Below, one piece after another: positions 11,101 through 20,816 of a stretch of DNA of 64,000 nucleotides (its first letter is position 1; each line of letters starts with the position of its first letter). Location of the stretch: the NCBI RefSeq assembly GCF_963678635.1, contig NC_087069.1:30544776-30608775 (forward strand), in the 5' to 3' direction. The position numbers were made by a program, and so were the translations under genes. The notes beneath the pieces are model-generated. The model saw nothing but the letters and a program-made list of their open reading frames with translations, was not told the DNA's origin and did no database searches. Origin of the DNA: Symsagittifera roscoffensis (taxonomy: Eukaryota; Xenacoelomorpha; Acoela; Convolutidae).

Positions 11101-14100
11101 GCAGCCCCCAGGATATGAGGTGCGGAAGGTCTTGAGAACTCTAGAGAAGGAGGGACTTGAGAACATGTTACCCATATGGGATGATGGCAGGATGATCGTG
11201 ATGGAGGGGCACGTCGCATTGGTGGACGACATGAAATTTGCCACGAGAAAATATAAGGCACCCTATGGCTTGGAACAGGTGGAAATAAGACAGGAGGGAA
11301 CAGAACTAGATGCAGCAGGTCAACTGCATGTAGCACTGACGGAATACAAAAAGCTGGATCCTACGACACCATCACCACTGTCAGTGGACACGCCTGGAGA
11401 CAAGAGGAGTGGACCCGTCGAGGACCGATTTAAGAAAATTCTCGAGAGAAGGAGACATGAGTCAGAAGAAGAGAGTATGGATGAAACTCTCAGTGAAGCC
11501 GGTGAAGACATGGAAGTGGGGAATACGCCTGAACCAGGGCCATCAGGGGAGGAGCTCACCACTCAAGAGCTGTTGAAAGACTTGAGCGAGGAGAATTGGG
11601 CAGATACGGCCACCCCACCCCTGAATCCGTCCCCCCGGAAGAATCTGGAATTGCCATTGGCAAGTGAAACCTTCAATATGGGGATGATACTCTTGAGCTC
11701 GGAGGAAAGGGAAAGGAACACTTTCGAAGGGAACAGGGACATATTCCTGGGATTCCTGAAGGACGATGCTTGGCAGGAGTTCTTGGAAGAATTCAATCAA
11801 GAAGTGGGCAGCGAGACGACGCTGGACAAATTCAAGGAGGAACTGTGGGACACAGTCGTAAGATTTGGAGAACCGCTTCTGATAGGAACGGGCCTGGATG
11901 AGAAGGCGAGAAAAGAGCTACTGAGCAAGCTGGTAGAGCTGAGGAATTCACGATCGAAGACTAGAGAAGAAAAATGTGAAGACAGCTCTACTCGGAGACA
12001 AAAAACTGTAGATAAAATGGTTGATGATATAAAAAGGGATAAAGTTGGGACTAGTAATATGATTAAAAGTACTAATATCCTTAAGGCTCGAGCAGGGGGG
12101 AGGCAAGAGTTGGAAGGAGTGGATGGAGAGGTCGAATCAGTGATGGTAGCCACAACACCCTCAAGTAGAGATGTGAAGACTCACAAGACGAAGAGAGAAG
12201 TGGAAGGATTGGGTAGTCCTTCCGTGGATGCTGTTTCGGAAGGAAACTTGAGAGAGACGGCGCCCATGATTTTGGCTCGATGCAAGACGGCGGCATACAA
12301 GAGCAGCTCGGAGCTCAGAAGACCACTTGAAGTAGAGAGGGAAATAGAGGTTTCCACCAGTTCGACATCGGAGGAAGACTTCAAGCCTCAGAAGATAAAC
12401 GTGAAGAGAGGTTCAACGAACGGACAGACATGGGAAGTAGATGCCGGCAAAGAATGGATCTCGAAGGCACACCAGGCCACGGGCAAGCGAGTGACAAGTG
12501 ATCCATTGGAGAGGAACAAGACGAGGAACACCTCCCGGACGTGGTGGGTGGCCCTTGAAACATTGAAAGAAATGGAGGACTGCTGGAAGAAGTTGGACAG
12601 TGGAGTAGCTCGCAAGCGACGCAATTGGGCCACCCAGCAAAAAGCCGAGGTTAATAGAATAGAAATGGCAAATCATCTGAAGAGGTCCTGGCAGAGTTTG
12701 TTGAAGGATCATTTTGAAGAATCAATGAGGACACCCTCATCAGCACCACCATTAATGGCGAATCCCTTCGTTAGAACTGCAGGACAATTAATGTTCACCT
12801 GGAGTCTGGTGGGGATAGAGTTGGAAACGCTGACCTCGTATGACAGGCTGAAGTTGGGAAGCAAGAAGCTAGATGTGTATCAGGCACTGATGCAACACGT
12901 AGCCAGGGATAATTCAGGCTTGAGCCTGGCTAGAAGAAAGGATGCCACGTGTTTCTTGAGATGGATAATGTCGATGATGTCTGATAGCACCATCCTGGCA
13001 TGCCAACAGAGAGCAAGCGTAAGCAAAACCATGGAAAAAAGAGTTTCAACGGTCATCTTGAACTTGTATCAGAGCACAGGAATAGAAAAGGAAGAGGGTT
13101 CCAGACTATCCCTAGAGAACCATAGGAAGCTAGACGAGGTACGGAGGTTTTATAATAAGAAGTTCGAAGAAGAACATGATGTTCACCGTAACCTGGCCTC
13201 GTCAGAGCAGTACTCGAGGCTCAGCGAGAAGGGGGAATACCAATATGTGTCTGGAGTGATGGGAATGGCCTACAACCCCTTCTTAGACTCGGAAGCTGGA
13301 GGCGCCCACAGGAACCATGAGGTAGCGGAGCTACTGAAGTTTTGGACAGAAAGAATAATGGAAATAGACGCGGTGGAAAAAGAGGGGCCGAGCCTGGGCC
13401 TGATTCTTGAGAAAACACCAGAGGTGGTGAGCATACCGCGTTCAAACAAGAGAGTTGAAGTGAACATGGGCGATGGAAATGGCTTGTTAACCACGAACTT
13501 GGGAGTGGTATGGAAGCTATTAAGACCCTCCTGGTGTCCACATCCCCACGCGAGTCTGATCGAGGAAACCACCGAGCGAGTGAGGTTAGCACCAACGGAA
13601 GATGACGATCTGGCAAAGTTGAGTGTGCTGCATAAGCTAATTTCACCTCAGATGCAAGAGCCAGGCGAAAAGACGAGTAATCCCGGGTCAGCAAAGAAAT
13701 TGGAGCCGGGTAGCTGTCTGGATTCGACGTGTGGAAACGGAGAGCACACCTGCGATGGACGGTCATGCGTTAGAATACTGTCATTTCAAAAAGAAGACCT
13801 GGTCACTTGGTTCGAAGACATAACAGAAAGGGAGAAAAGTGAAGTGCAAATAGTAGCGGAGTGTTACGCGAGAACCACGGTGAATATAGCGACAGCTCTC
13901 GGATTCTTCTCGAGAATGTGTAGTCTGCAGTCACTGGAAAGACTAGAATCTGAACATCATTTAGTGACGGCGTTGAGCGTAGAATCATGGCCCGGGGTGT
14001 TGCAGGTGACTCAAAAACACACCCGGAGCTGGAAGGTTGGTCTCGAGGCGGAAATGGGATTTCCCATGAGCGAAGCTTATGGCTTGCCATTGAACGCGAA

Positions 14101-15301
14101 ATCGCTGATAGGGTCAATGATGGCCAACTTGTGCGGAAGTCACTACCCACTGCACATGGTGATGGTGGAAGCATCCAGCCAGAGAGTACTGGTGGACAAG
14201 GCCTTCTCAGTGCCCAAGTGCGTGAGGTTGGCTCGGATATCGCATCACTCGCACAAGTTGTTGAGAAAAATCAGAGGGACAGTACCAAAAGAATTGAGAG
14301 ATGACTTGAGTGAAATCTGGGGAGAAGAACTTTTGAAGTTGGAGAGAGAGAACACAAGCGATCACGAGAGACAAAACGTGATCGGAAAACCTGTGGGAAG
14401 TGCTCCAAACCTGGAAGATAACGACACGATGCATGAGAAAATGATGGAGCTTGAGCCTCTCTTGGAAGCCTCGGGGGAGCGTAACCTCAGGAGCATTGAA
14501 ATCACCCATGGAGAATGCCCATGCTACTGTTTAGCGCAAACGGTGTGGTATCCAGATCACAAGAACCTTTGCCTGGTGTGGGATATGGAAGAAATCCGGT
14601 CGATCGGACTACCGGATCACCGACAGAAGGTGACGATCTTGGTAGTGAGTACGATGTTGGCTCTGAGATGGATAGAAGAGAATATAACGAAGTATCGGGA
14701 AGCGGGGACGCCAACGGCTGAGTCAATATACGCGATAGACTACAGTAGGAGACTCGAGTTGTTTGAGACTGCGTGCAAGGTATTCGCCATACCAACGGAA
14801 GTCAGACATGTCTGGAGCCGTTTGAGGTACTTCCCATGGTTTCGGGCGACGCTGACGTCCTGGTTGTACATGACAACGAAAGATCACATGAGAAAACATC
14901 GAAAAGAGTATCGACAGTTCCAGGCCGAGATTGGGCCGGAAGCTTTCAAGAGACCCCTGTTAACCCATCGTAATGCAATCACGACAGGATGGAAGAGAGT
15001 GGGTAAAATGTCTAGAGACAATACCAAGGCGAGGGAATCGATACTAGAGGAGGACCTGGCGAAGAACGTGAGCTTGAGCCTGCACAACTCCTTTTGTTTG
15101 AACCGGGAATCTAGGGTGAAGGCACTACCCAACCAGGCAAAGAGGTTGCAAGAGCAAAGAGAATGGATGCGATCCTACGAACAGCTGAAGGCTTGGGAGG
15201 AGATTGTGATTAGCTCCGATGATGAAGAGGAACTGTTGAGACAGTTTGCCGTATCTAGTAATTCAGGGTGCAGTACCTCCAAGGCGAAGAGTGCGAGATG
15301 A
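8138..15301 (+). CDS. Giant continuation frame (about 2,390 codons) with a second SGNH-like segment
   Basis: The frame is the same as 6422-8137 and is open from 8138 to TGA 15299-15301. The first ATG after the stop is at 8330, in a weak -3 context, so I give the open frame rather than a start. In coordinates counted from 8249, residues about 225-400 look like a degenerate SGNH fold: VVIVAGSD (D at 234), then LLLFAGMND (282-285). This suggests tandem SGNH-like domains, the second probably inactive because the GDS order is altered. A hydrophobic stretch lies near 10.0-10.1 kb. Acidic, low-complexity linkers follow (about 11.4-12.4 kb), then a charged helical region. The last part (about 14.5-15.0 kb) looks globular with conserved-looking Trp and Cys. 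No known family was recognised for most of the length. Over 7 kb free of stops argues for strong recent selection. Role unknown; it could be structural or an accessory envelope-position protein. Confidence 0.85.
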   Translation, partial: LNDVFQEHINALEADLLETAQFTLGPPPNPPFLASRALSGRLGPRVDTRDSSRSSQTRLQSATPMESEEVTSSTPPSSAISSVVVAESKREKKSMETARLRYPEKVKELDLESLECRRELAETLGIERVSHEDLNRHHCVDWLKAHEANFSRAKLMETTDLTGIPTKAIMGPINYRPIKLLGSPGLIAEPPKHRTSIARIRLATPAQLKVVDKLLNPGGTGLPDAAYEGSKLAEDPRYGKPCGSTQLAKTLAVYDRADPAAARVVIVAGSDFEGTSPKLFWPETLIYSLPGAELNQMLTLVVAIKSEMPCEPELLLFAGMNDHLHAMGLLEQLKGDEIPTSRKIWEAIQALFAAMNEVQENVVSRFGSKTKVVFTTSPGYANMPPALQFVYAVLILIAEGNEWRILMAAPNRELEPSNLRLRKSELAAAWADISHALRGFYGLADILIVLDEVLLLEISNFARQLKFSPVIGDDHPAISKLTASLWFRSMDVKITNSTSKSRGPSNERRIVAETEKQLESMKYRLTQENGWWPFLTPRLENATNKTREEAPPLVKQVWSFLEKQLELAETRDMTVARFVSAANEVTIGGFWREHAKGELKTRRDYEILKFLSPCWEKEFLAGIFGTTATIFGAFVQEILGMPISLLLALYLVYPRYLFNMGPAYMFSRGVETLRVDGYLALVLLTHGELVSFHRLMEYGEPLSMGRVHTSIETSSYKCAAGLKTLLVQYLMMQNRHMTGEDENPTSREEWKKTNRGMPLLTDLCLAMRSDPMGIIRGLEEVVTCIYGPAVTYAFPDPLVTTYRHSVTHLSLISILDGTALNWCQQEVLRGRMSNTVLFGKVKDAELMVYNFRGQMQCRMGGKREGPIEMYPKFWNLNPLTADGREILRIPAWKECFALVKRELETIMEKEILPATMPEFPIVRRMTLGMNSPLVVPSIMARMTTEEMQKDFTDGWDPLFIGYTAAVYFHTSETKVNSWTTQAKKSRGSQPPGYEVRKVLRTLEKEGLENMLPIWDDGRMIVMEGHVALVDDMKFATRKYKAPYGLEQVEIRQEGTELDAAGQLHVALTEYKKLDPTTPSPLSVDTPGDKRSGPVEDRFKKILERRRHESEEESMDETLSEAGEDMEVGNTPEPGPSGEELTTQELLKDLSEENWADTATPPLNPSPRKNLELPLASETFNMGMILLSSEERERNTFEGNRDIFLGFLKDDAWQEFLEEFNQEVGSETTLDKFKEELWDTVVRFGEPLLIGTGLDEKARKELLSKLVELRNSRSKTREEKCEDSSTRRQKTVDKMVDDIKRDKVGTSNMIKSTNILKARAGGRQELEGVDGEVESVMVATTPSSRDVKTHKTKREVEGLGSPSVDAVSEGNLRETAPMILARCKTAAYKSSSELRRPLEVEREIEVSTSSTSEEDFKPQKINVKRGSTNGQTWEVDAGKEWISKAHQATGKRVTSDPLERNKTRNTSRTWWVALETLKEMEDCWKKLDSGVARKRRNWATQQKAEVNRIEMANHLKRSWQSLLKDHFEESMRTPSSAPPLMANPFVRTAGQLMFTWSLVGIELETLTSYDRLKLGSKKLDVYQALMQHVARDNSGLSLARRKDATCFLRWIMSMMSDSTILACQQRASVSKTMEKRVSTVILNLYQSTGIEKEEGSRLSLENHRKLDEVRRFYNKKFEEEHDVHRNLASSEQYSRLSEKGEYQYVSGVMGMAYNPFLDSEAGGAHRNHEVAELLKFWTERIMEIDAVEKEGPSLGLILEKTPEVVSIPRSNKRVEVNMGDGNGLLTTNLGVVWKLLRPSWCPHPHASLIEETTERVRLAPTEDDDLAKLSVLHKLISPQMQEPGEKTSNPGSAKKLEPGSCLDSTCGNGEHTCDGRSCVRILSFQKEDLVTWFEDITEREKSEVQIVAECYARTTVNIATALGFFSRMCSLQSLERLESEHHLVTALSVESWPGVLQVTQKHTRSWKVGLEAEMGFPMSEAYGLPLNAKSLIGSMMANLCGSHYPLHMVMVEASSQRVLVDKAFSVPKCVRLARISHHSHKLLRKIRGTVPKELRDDLSEIWGEELLKLERENTSDHERQNVIGKPVGSAPNLEDNDTMHEKMMELEPLLEASGERNLRSIEITHGECPCYCLAQTVWYPDHKNLCLVWDMEEIRSIGLPDHRQKVTILVVSTMLALRWIEENITKYREAGTPTAESIYAIDYSRRLELFETACKVFAIPTEVRHVWSRLRYFPWFRATLTSWLYMTTKDHMRKHRKEYRQFQAEIGPEAFKRPLLTHRNAITTGWKRVGKMSRDNTKARESILEEDLAKNVSLSLHNSFCLNRESRVKALPNQAKRLQEQREWMRSYEQLKAWEEIVISSDDEEELLRQFAVSSNSGCSTSKAKSAR

Positions 15302-15329
15302 GCAGGTGGCTCGAATGGATCTTGAGTCT

Positions 15330-15346
15330 TGAGAGGGAAAGGGGGG
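15330..15346 (+). other. Polypurine tract of the giant LTR element
   Basis: A 17-base run of A and G only (after the first T), ending in six Gs, lies 28 bp after the last stop codon. This is where the plus-strand primer of an LTR retroelement belongs, just upstream of a 3' LTR. A possible LTR start, TTGAGC, follows directly. Confidence 0.6.
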
Positions 15347-15654
15347 CTTGAGCGTGGATCCGGGTGAAACTTGGATTCACGAAAAAGAAGTTTTAACAAA
15401 GCAAATATTGTTATTAATATACTATATTTATTATATAAATCAAAATGCTGCATGACAATTTCCTGATTGAATAGGACAAAAGAAATTTTAAATGATTGGC
15501 TTGGAAAGCAAGAATTTAAAGGTGCAGGTGTGTGCAGATTTTGATTGCTGTTTAGCGATAGTGTGAAAATTTTACATGGCTGTGAATTTTGGGGTGTAGA
15601 TAAGCTCGGTAGATAAGCAAAGATCAAAAAGATGTGCTAGGCTCCAACTTCATC
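15347..15654. other. Non-coding stretch, possible start of the 3' LTR
   Basis: AT-rich sequence between the polypurine tract and an RTE-like RT fragment. I see no coding potential. It may be the first part of a 3' LTR interrupted by the RTE-like insertion, but the 5' LTR needed for comparison is outside the window. Confidence 0.35.
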
Positions 15655-16735
15655 AAAGATGCCGGAGGACAATTAAAGTGGAACCTGCTGAAGTGCAGGA
15701 AAGATGGAGAGGTTATTTTGAAGATCTATTGAACAGGGAAAACCAAAATAAACTTGAGGAAACCCCTGCAGTACATGGTCCACTAGAAAGGGTCACAAAA
15801 GCAGAAGTATCTCTGGCACTGAAACACATGAAGAGCGGCAAGGCTTCGGGTCCCTCAGAAGTCATCTCAGAAATGTTCAAGATTGCTGACCAGGGTTCTG
15901 CTACGTTGTGCTCGGTATTCAACAACATCATGAGAAACGACATAACTCCTGATAAGTGGGCCGAGAGCATCACAATACCCTTAAACAAGGGCAAGGGTGA
16001 TGCTTTGGAGTGTGGCAAATACAGAGGACTCAGGCTATTGGAGCATGGCATGAAGATTTGGGAGCGTATTCTAATGCGCAGGCTGGGTGACCGCATCAAG
16101 ATCAGCCTACAACAGTTGGGTTTCGCTGACGGAAATTCCACAACCGACGCTATCTTCATTGCTCGCCAATTGCAGGAGAAGTATTTGCAGAACAAGAAAG
16201 AGCTCTACCACATCTTTGTAGACCTAGAGAAGGCCTTTGATAAGGTTCCACGTCAGGCTGTATCATGGGCACTCAGAAGGCAAATGGTACCAGAATACCT
16301 GGTCAAAGCAGTAATGGGCCTGTACACTAACTCTTCGTCTCGAGTTAGATTTGCTGGGGGTGGGGTTCTGTCTGAGAAATTTCCAATCAGGGTCGGTGTC
16401 CATCAAGGCTCAGCATTTAAGTCCTCTGCTGTTCAAGATTGTGATGGAAGAAGCCACCAAAGAGGTACGGATAGGTGACCCTTGGGAGCTGTTATATGCT
16501 GATGACCTGGTGTTGTCAGCGGACTCTAAGGAAGGTGTTACAAAAATGTTCAAAGACAAATAGTGCAGTGGAGCTCCGTGGGATGAAGGTGAATATTGGC
16601 AAAACCAAACTGTTGACATCAGGGAAGATAAGTAGGGAGGCAACATCATCTGGTCAATATCCCTGTGCAGTGTGTAACCATGCGGTAGGAGTTAACACAA
16701 TTTTCTGCACCAGGTCAACGAAATCTATTTGATGT
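15655..16735 (+). pseudogene. RTE-like LINE reverse transcriptase fragment
   Basis: The main frame (15678-16478) has RT motifs in order: KSGKASGPS, KGDALECGKYRGLRLLEH, TTDAIFIARQLQEK, VDLEKAFDKVPR (motif A) and the motif B start VGVHQGSA. A frameshift near 16410 moves the rest (LSPLLFKIVMEEA, LYADDLVLS, motif C) into another frame. A second shift near 16560 leads to GMKVNIGKTKLL and a partial Cys-rich tail (CAVC, IFC). The 5' end (endonuclease) is missing and the zinc finger is cut at about 16732. The motif set is typical of RTE/BovB-type LINEs. It is a dead, 5'-truncated copy on the same strand as the giant element and perhaps inserted in its LTR. Confidence 0.85.
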
Positions 16736-17093
16736 GAGATCCGAGTGCTTTGAGATTTCAACTAAAATAAATCGCAAAACAGTTGACATATTCAATCACC
16801 ACGAGCGAGAGAAAATTAGAAATTACGAGGAAAGAATCCTGAATTCAGCTCATGCCACTTTCATCTATTCTTCAAGCGGTGACTGCAGTAGCCTGACCTC
16901 AACATTAATTTCTCAATTGGTAGTCCTGAAATCTGATAAGCGCAGCACTTCCAACACCAAAACGATCTCCTACTCCAAAACAAACAAACTTTTGCATTAT
17001 GAGAGGCACACTATTATGTATAAGAGGGTCGCGGAGTCGGACTAATTTTAGCGAAGAAATATCCAGCAATAAGTCTCTAGCAAATCACGAATG
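16736..17093 (+). pseudogene. Retroelement-associated C-terminal domain remnant
   Basis: A 103-residue frame (16734-17045) reads YEERILNSAHATF, then a Ser/Gly-rich stretch and LKSDKRS. A frameshift near its end switches into LLCIRGSRSR in another frame, which ends at 17093. The pattern (YEQRI, ATF, KR, CIRGSRS) resembles a C-terminal block seen next to reverse transcriptases in many invertebrate repeats. Function is unknown. It directly abuts the RTE-like fragment and may be a separate insertion. Confidence 0.45.
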
Positions 17094-18115
17094 ACCCGTC
17101 ATGTGCAACTTCCTTCTAGAAGAAGAAAAATATTTGTGCCAGTCGGTCATATTCGGAAGTTTGACCTTGAGAGAAGCAAAAAACACTTGATTTTGGAGTG
17201 AAATTTAATTTTTCAAAATTTCGAATGGGACCTGTCATGCACGATTTTTTCGCGATAACTGAAAATCAGAAAAGAGAAGTCAGAACGATCGAGTGACAAT
17301 CGCGGGAAAGTTGCTAGAAAAATCAGTGGGAAATTGCTATTCGCAATTTCAGTAGCAATAATAATCGAGAGTAGAGCTGTCCCATCTGAAACAGAGACGA
17401 GCGCATTCCCACGAACTGGACTGTTGTGACTGGAGTACTATTATTAACTGGACCAGAGTGAACCTTAGGTGGAAAGGTGGACAGCCAGAGTGTCCCAATG
17501 GTTCACGAGAACTCACAGTCTAGAGTAAAAAACTTGTTTTGTTATTGAAACTGACTAACATTAAACTCATCTTAGTTACTTTATTGATTCTTGAGTTGCT
17601 TACCGACTTATTTACTTCCTGGTTCTTGAGAGTGCTACAATGTGAGTACTAATTTAAATTTCTAGAGTGTGTTTTATGATCGTTATGTTGAGGTAAGGCG
17701 AGTTTTAGGTTGATCCATCTGAAATGGATCAAAGTTCCACTGTCTAATAAAGAGTAACTTAACGGATTGTTCCAACCCGGTTTTTAACGGCGTTCATGTA
17801 TTTTGGGTATCTAGAGACCTAAGTATGGGGACGTTTCTAATTCTAGAGTGGGGGGATATTTTAGTAGTAGCCTTTAAGCTGTAATGGGTCTTAGTCTCAT
17901 GTCACAAGCGAACCGAATTGGCTCCGACTGATTTGAGGTACAAAAACACAAGAGATAGTGTCCCTGACTCTTGAGCCAATGGTTATAGGGCCTATTTTTC
18001 TTAAGCCTCATGTGTGACTGCAGTAGACGAATGTTACAATTAAATTAACATCTGAAAATAACATCAGAAATAGTAAAAATAAGAAACTGTGATGGAATGA
18101 TGAATAAGTCTCTAT
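17094..18115. other. Non-coding, LTR-like stretch
   Basis: No coding potential over about 1 kb. It contains repeated tctagag words (near 17520, 17660, 17810, 17840), recurring cttgag words as in the giant element, and an AATAAA signal near 17745. These are compatible with part of an LTR (possibly the rest of the giant element's 3' LTR), but this is inference. No terminal TG...CA pair can be assigned. Confidence 0.3.
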
Positions 18116-18911
18116 TTTTGGATTTACAAATTAGTATTGACAAAAGCAGGAAAATTAGCTGTGGGTGGTATCAAAAACCAACAGATACAGGTACCATACT
18201 CAATTTCAGAAGCTGCGCCCCCTTCAGTACAAGAGAAGTGTGATTGAAGGAACTGTTCACCGGGTTTTCCGCAGTACGTCAACATGGGAAGAATATGATA
18301 AAGCCATGAAAATCAACCGTGAGCAATGGTTGGATAACCAATATCCGGAAAGTTGGTCGTCGCGGGTTGCATCCCATGCCCTTGAAAATATCATCAGCAA
18401 GGGCAAAAACAAAAAGAACATGGCTGAGAAAAAGAAGCCCTGTGATTATAGCAGTGATTCACCACCCATCTTGATGGTCCAATATAGGGGGAATCACAGT
18501 CAGACATTAGCAAAAAAAGTGCGCGATATCACCAATGCGCTGATAATATTCACGACGAGTAAATTGAAAACTTGTATGCCCTCTCTAAAATCCTCCTTTT
18601 CCAGTGAACTGAAATCAAAAGTGGTGTACAGACTTGAATGTTGTGGGTGCAAATCCATCTATGTTGGCCAGACGGTCCGACATCTCACCACAAGGATTGA
18701 GGAACACCAAAAAGAGGATACCCCAGTTGGGCAGCATATAAGGCAGTGTGGTAGTGAGCGTGGTAAGTCTGAGTTTAATTGGAAAATAATCGACCAGGCG
18801 TCCAGCAGCATCAAGTTACTTACATTAGAGGTGCTGCACATTAGGAAAGAGAGACCGGCAACTAACACGCGCGACGAGTTTAGAAGTAGGGAGCTGACAC
18901 TAAGGCTATAG
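18116..18911 (+). pseudogene. Penelope-like element, 5'-truncated: RT tail and GIY-YIG endonuclease
   Basis: The copy starts abruptly inside the RT C-terminus (LDLQISI, then GWYQKPT) and is open from 18165 to TAG 18909-18911. RT thumb motifs follow (GTILNFRSCAP, QYKRSVIEGTVHRVFRST), then a connector (PPILMVQYRGNHSQ). The GIY-YIG nuclease has KSIYVGQTVRHL, TRIEEHQ and a C-terminal EVLHIRKERPATNTRDEFRSREL. The paralogue at 21130-25250 shares this architecture. A hammerhead-like motif lies 270 bp downstream in its 3' terminal repeat. As a 5'-truncated copy it is not autonomous, although its nuclease frame is intact. Confidence 0.9.
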
Positions 18912-19180
18912 TTCCAGAATCAAAAAATTCTGGCTAAAACTACAAAATTTTGAAACAACTTACATGTTATCATAAAAATTAGCCACAAAACGAAAATTTG
19001 AAAATCAAAATGAAGAAAACTCTCAGAAATTTGTGACAAAATGTTTTAAAATGTTACATACTAGTTGTTACATAACTTCAGTGATATTTGTAAAGTTTTG
19101 ATTGGTTGAATTTTTAAAACTTTGAAGTAATGATGTGTGTGACACTTTTTATGATCTTTGATCATTTTGTACAGATAGTT
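18912..19180. other. Penelope 3' terminal region (non-coding)
   Basis: AT-rich sequence between the Penelope stop codon and the hammerhead-like motif. It is probably part of the element's pseudo-LTR. Nothing else is recognised. Confidence 0.5.
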
Positions 19181-19237
19181 TAGAATTTTAAAACCTGAAG
19201 ATGCACAAAATGTGCGAAAACGTTTGTTTGAATTTAC
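19181..19237 (+). ncRNA. Hammerhead-like ribozyme motif in Penelope pseudo-LTR
   Basis: The core reads CTGAAGA (19195-19201), stem II GCAC/GTGC (19203-19215), then GAAA (19216-19219). The palindromic AACGTT follows as stem III, which could close in a dimer, then T at the cleavage position. Helix I pairs AAAC (19191-19194) with GTTT (19226-19229). One extra U lies between CUGAAGA and stem II, an irregularity for a hammerhead. Hammerheads are known in Penelope-like pseudo-LTRs, and the position fits. Confidence 0.65.
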
Positions 19238-19369
19238 AATTTTAACGCATTCTCGGAATGATGAAGTCAAGCGAGTTCACCAGTGCCTTGGTCCTTCTGG
19301 CTTTAGCCTTGGGTCAGTTTCTAAAATTTCTTCATAAGTCTGTCAGTAAACATAGATCCATACACCTTT

Positions 19370-19700
19370 TTGACTGCCACTTCCGCAGTCGGTAGCCGTT
19401 TTCTTAACCTTTCGGAACAGTAATCGCGCCTATGCGGCAACATGTCATATAGTTGATTCTTCGAACTAGTTTTAGTGATAATATTCAGAAGTCTCGGGAG
19501 ATAGGAACAAATTCTTTTATAAAACCCATATGAACAGCACGTTTTTGAACATCGTCCGCTATTCTAGGAACCGTTTTCGCAGCGCCGCCTCATACTTCCA
19601 AGCCGTATGTTAAGACTGATAGAACAAGTGACTGATATAGCAAAGAAAGGTCATCTGCACGATATCCCAATCGCTTTAGTTCAAGAAGCAGGAACAGGTT
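19370..19700 (-). pseudogene. CR1-like LINE C-terminal fragment
   Basis: Read on the minus strand, the sequence gives LLYQSLVLSVLTYGLEV followed by GGAAKTVPRIADDVQKRAVHM. This is the usual region after the RT domain of CR1/jockey-like LINEs. Stops interrupt it. It lies head to head with the plus-strand LINE fragment that starts near 19745. Confidence 0.6.
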
Positions 19701-19744
19701 TGAGGAAGCTCTACTGGTTGTCTTGGACACAATTTATTTTAATC

Positions 19745-20750
19745 TTATGTCACAGATCGAAGCCAATTTGTTAGAGTTAACAACGAATTTTCTTGGGAAA
19801 TTAAAATAACAAGTGGAGTACCTCAGGAGAGTATTATTGCGTCATTACTTTTCTTTGTTTTTGTGAACGACTTGCCTTCAAAATGCGAATGTCTTTTCCC
19901 TCTCATGTTTGTTAATGATGCGACATTTATAAGCATTGGAACAGAGCCCAATTTAGTACAAAAAGATTTAAACGCACTTTTGAAATGGACTGAAACAAAT
20001 CACATGTCTTTAAACATGGATAAATGTGCTCATGTTTCTATCAACAGTAATGAAAAGAATTTTTTCGGAAATCACGTGAATCAGATTAAAGCAATCAGGT
20101 TGAGGTTTGATACTCTCGAATGACCTTAAATGGGGTCAACACATCAAAAAAGTCAATAAGATGGCAATAAAAGTTTTCTTCATGTTCAAACGTAACCTTT
20201 CGAATATATATTGGACAACGAAGCTCAATCTGTATAAGTCAATGATAGTGCAAGCATTAGTTTACGGAAGTCCTTGCTATGGGTTGGGCAAAAACTTAAT
20301 GGCTATGATAGAAAATGTACAGAAGCGCATCGTAAAGTGGATATCACAAAATGGGGGAAGCTACAAAGCTTGTCTCGATATTTTGGGATTTTTACCGCTC
20401 CCTGTGTACATTCAAGTAAACAAAGTTTTGTTATTGTCCAAACTGATTTTGGGCAGATATGATAACGAACTAGTTTCTATGATAACGAACCTTTCTACAC
20501 AGATTCCTTGCGCTTCAATCTGTTTTTGCTGCAGAGACCAAGAAAGAGAATCTTGGAAGAAAAATTCGTCTATCAGACATGCAGACTAGCAATATTTGTA
20601 AAATAAAAATTGATCTGCGTCAGAAAAACGGACTGAAGAAATCGATTTTACGTGTTTTCTGGAGAAAATTTGAAGATTATGAGGAGTTGAATAAATGCAA
20701 GTGGAGAGTTGGCTGTGACTGCTTGATAAATAACTGCAGAAACAAGTAAA
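19745..20750 (+). pseudogene. CR1-like LINE RT, 3' part
   Basis: The fragment begins just before the RT PQG motif (TSGVPQESII). It then has a motif C variant FVNDATF in the frame 19863-20123. A frameshift moves it to 20107-20589, with SNDLKWGQHI, MFKRNLSN and the post-RT region KSMIVQALVYGSPCYG. Further C-terminal sequence in another frame runs to about 20750. The FADD-type active site is changed to FVND, so the copy is dead apart from its frameshifts. Confidence 0.75.
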
Positions 20751-20816
20751 TATATAGAACTCGCAAACTGACTGGGGTGATAGCCCCTTGTGCTGGCCAG
20801 CACAGAAGCCCTACTA

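Noticed and set aside
13221-13766. Long antisense open frame opposite the giant ORF, and a similar one at 5217-5783
   Set aside because: They lie entirely antisense to intact coding sequence, have low-complexity Ser/Leu-rich translations, and show no start context or domain.
17094-18010. Defined 3' LTR with primer binding site
   Set aside because: No matching second LTR or TG...CA ends are in the window, and a TGG-containing site near 17920 does not clearly match a tRNA end.
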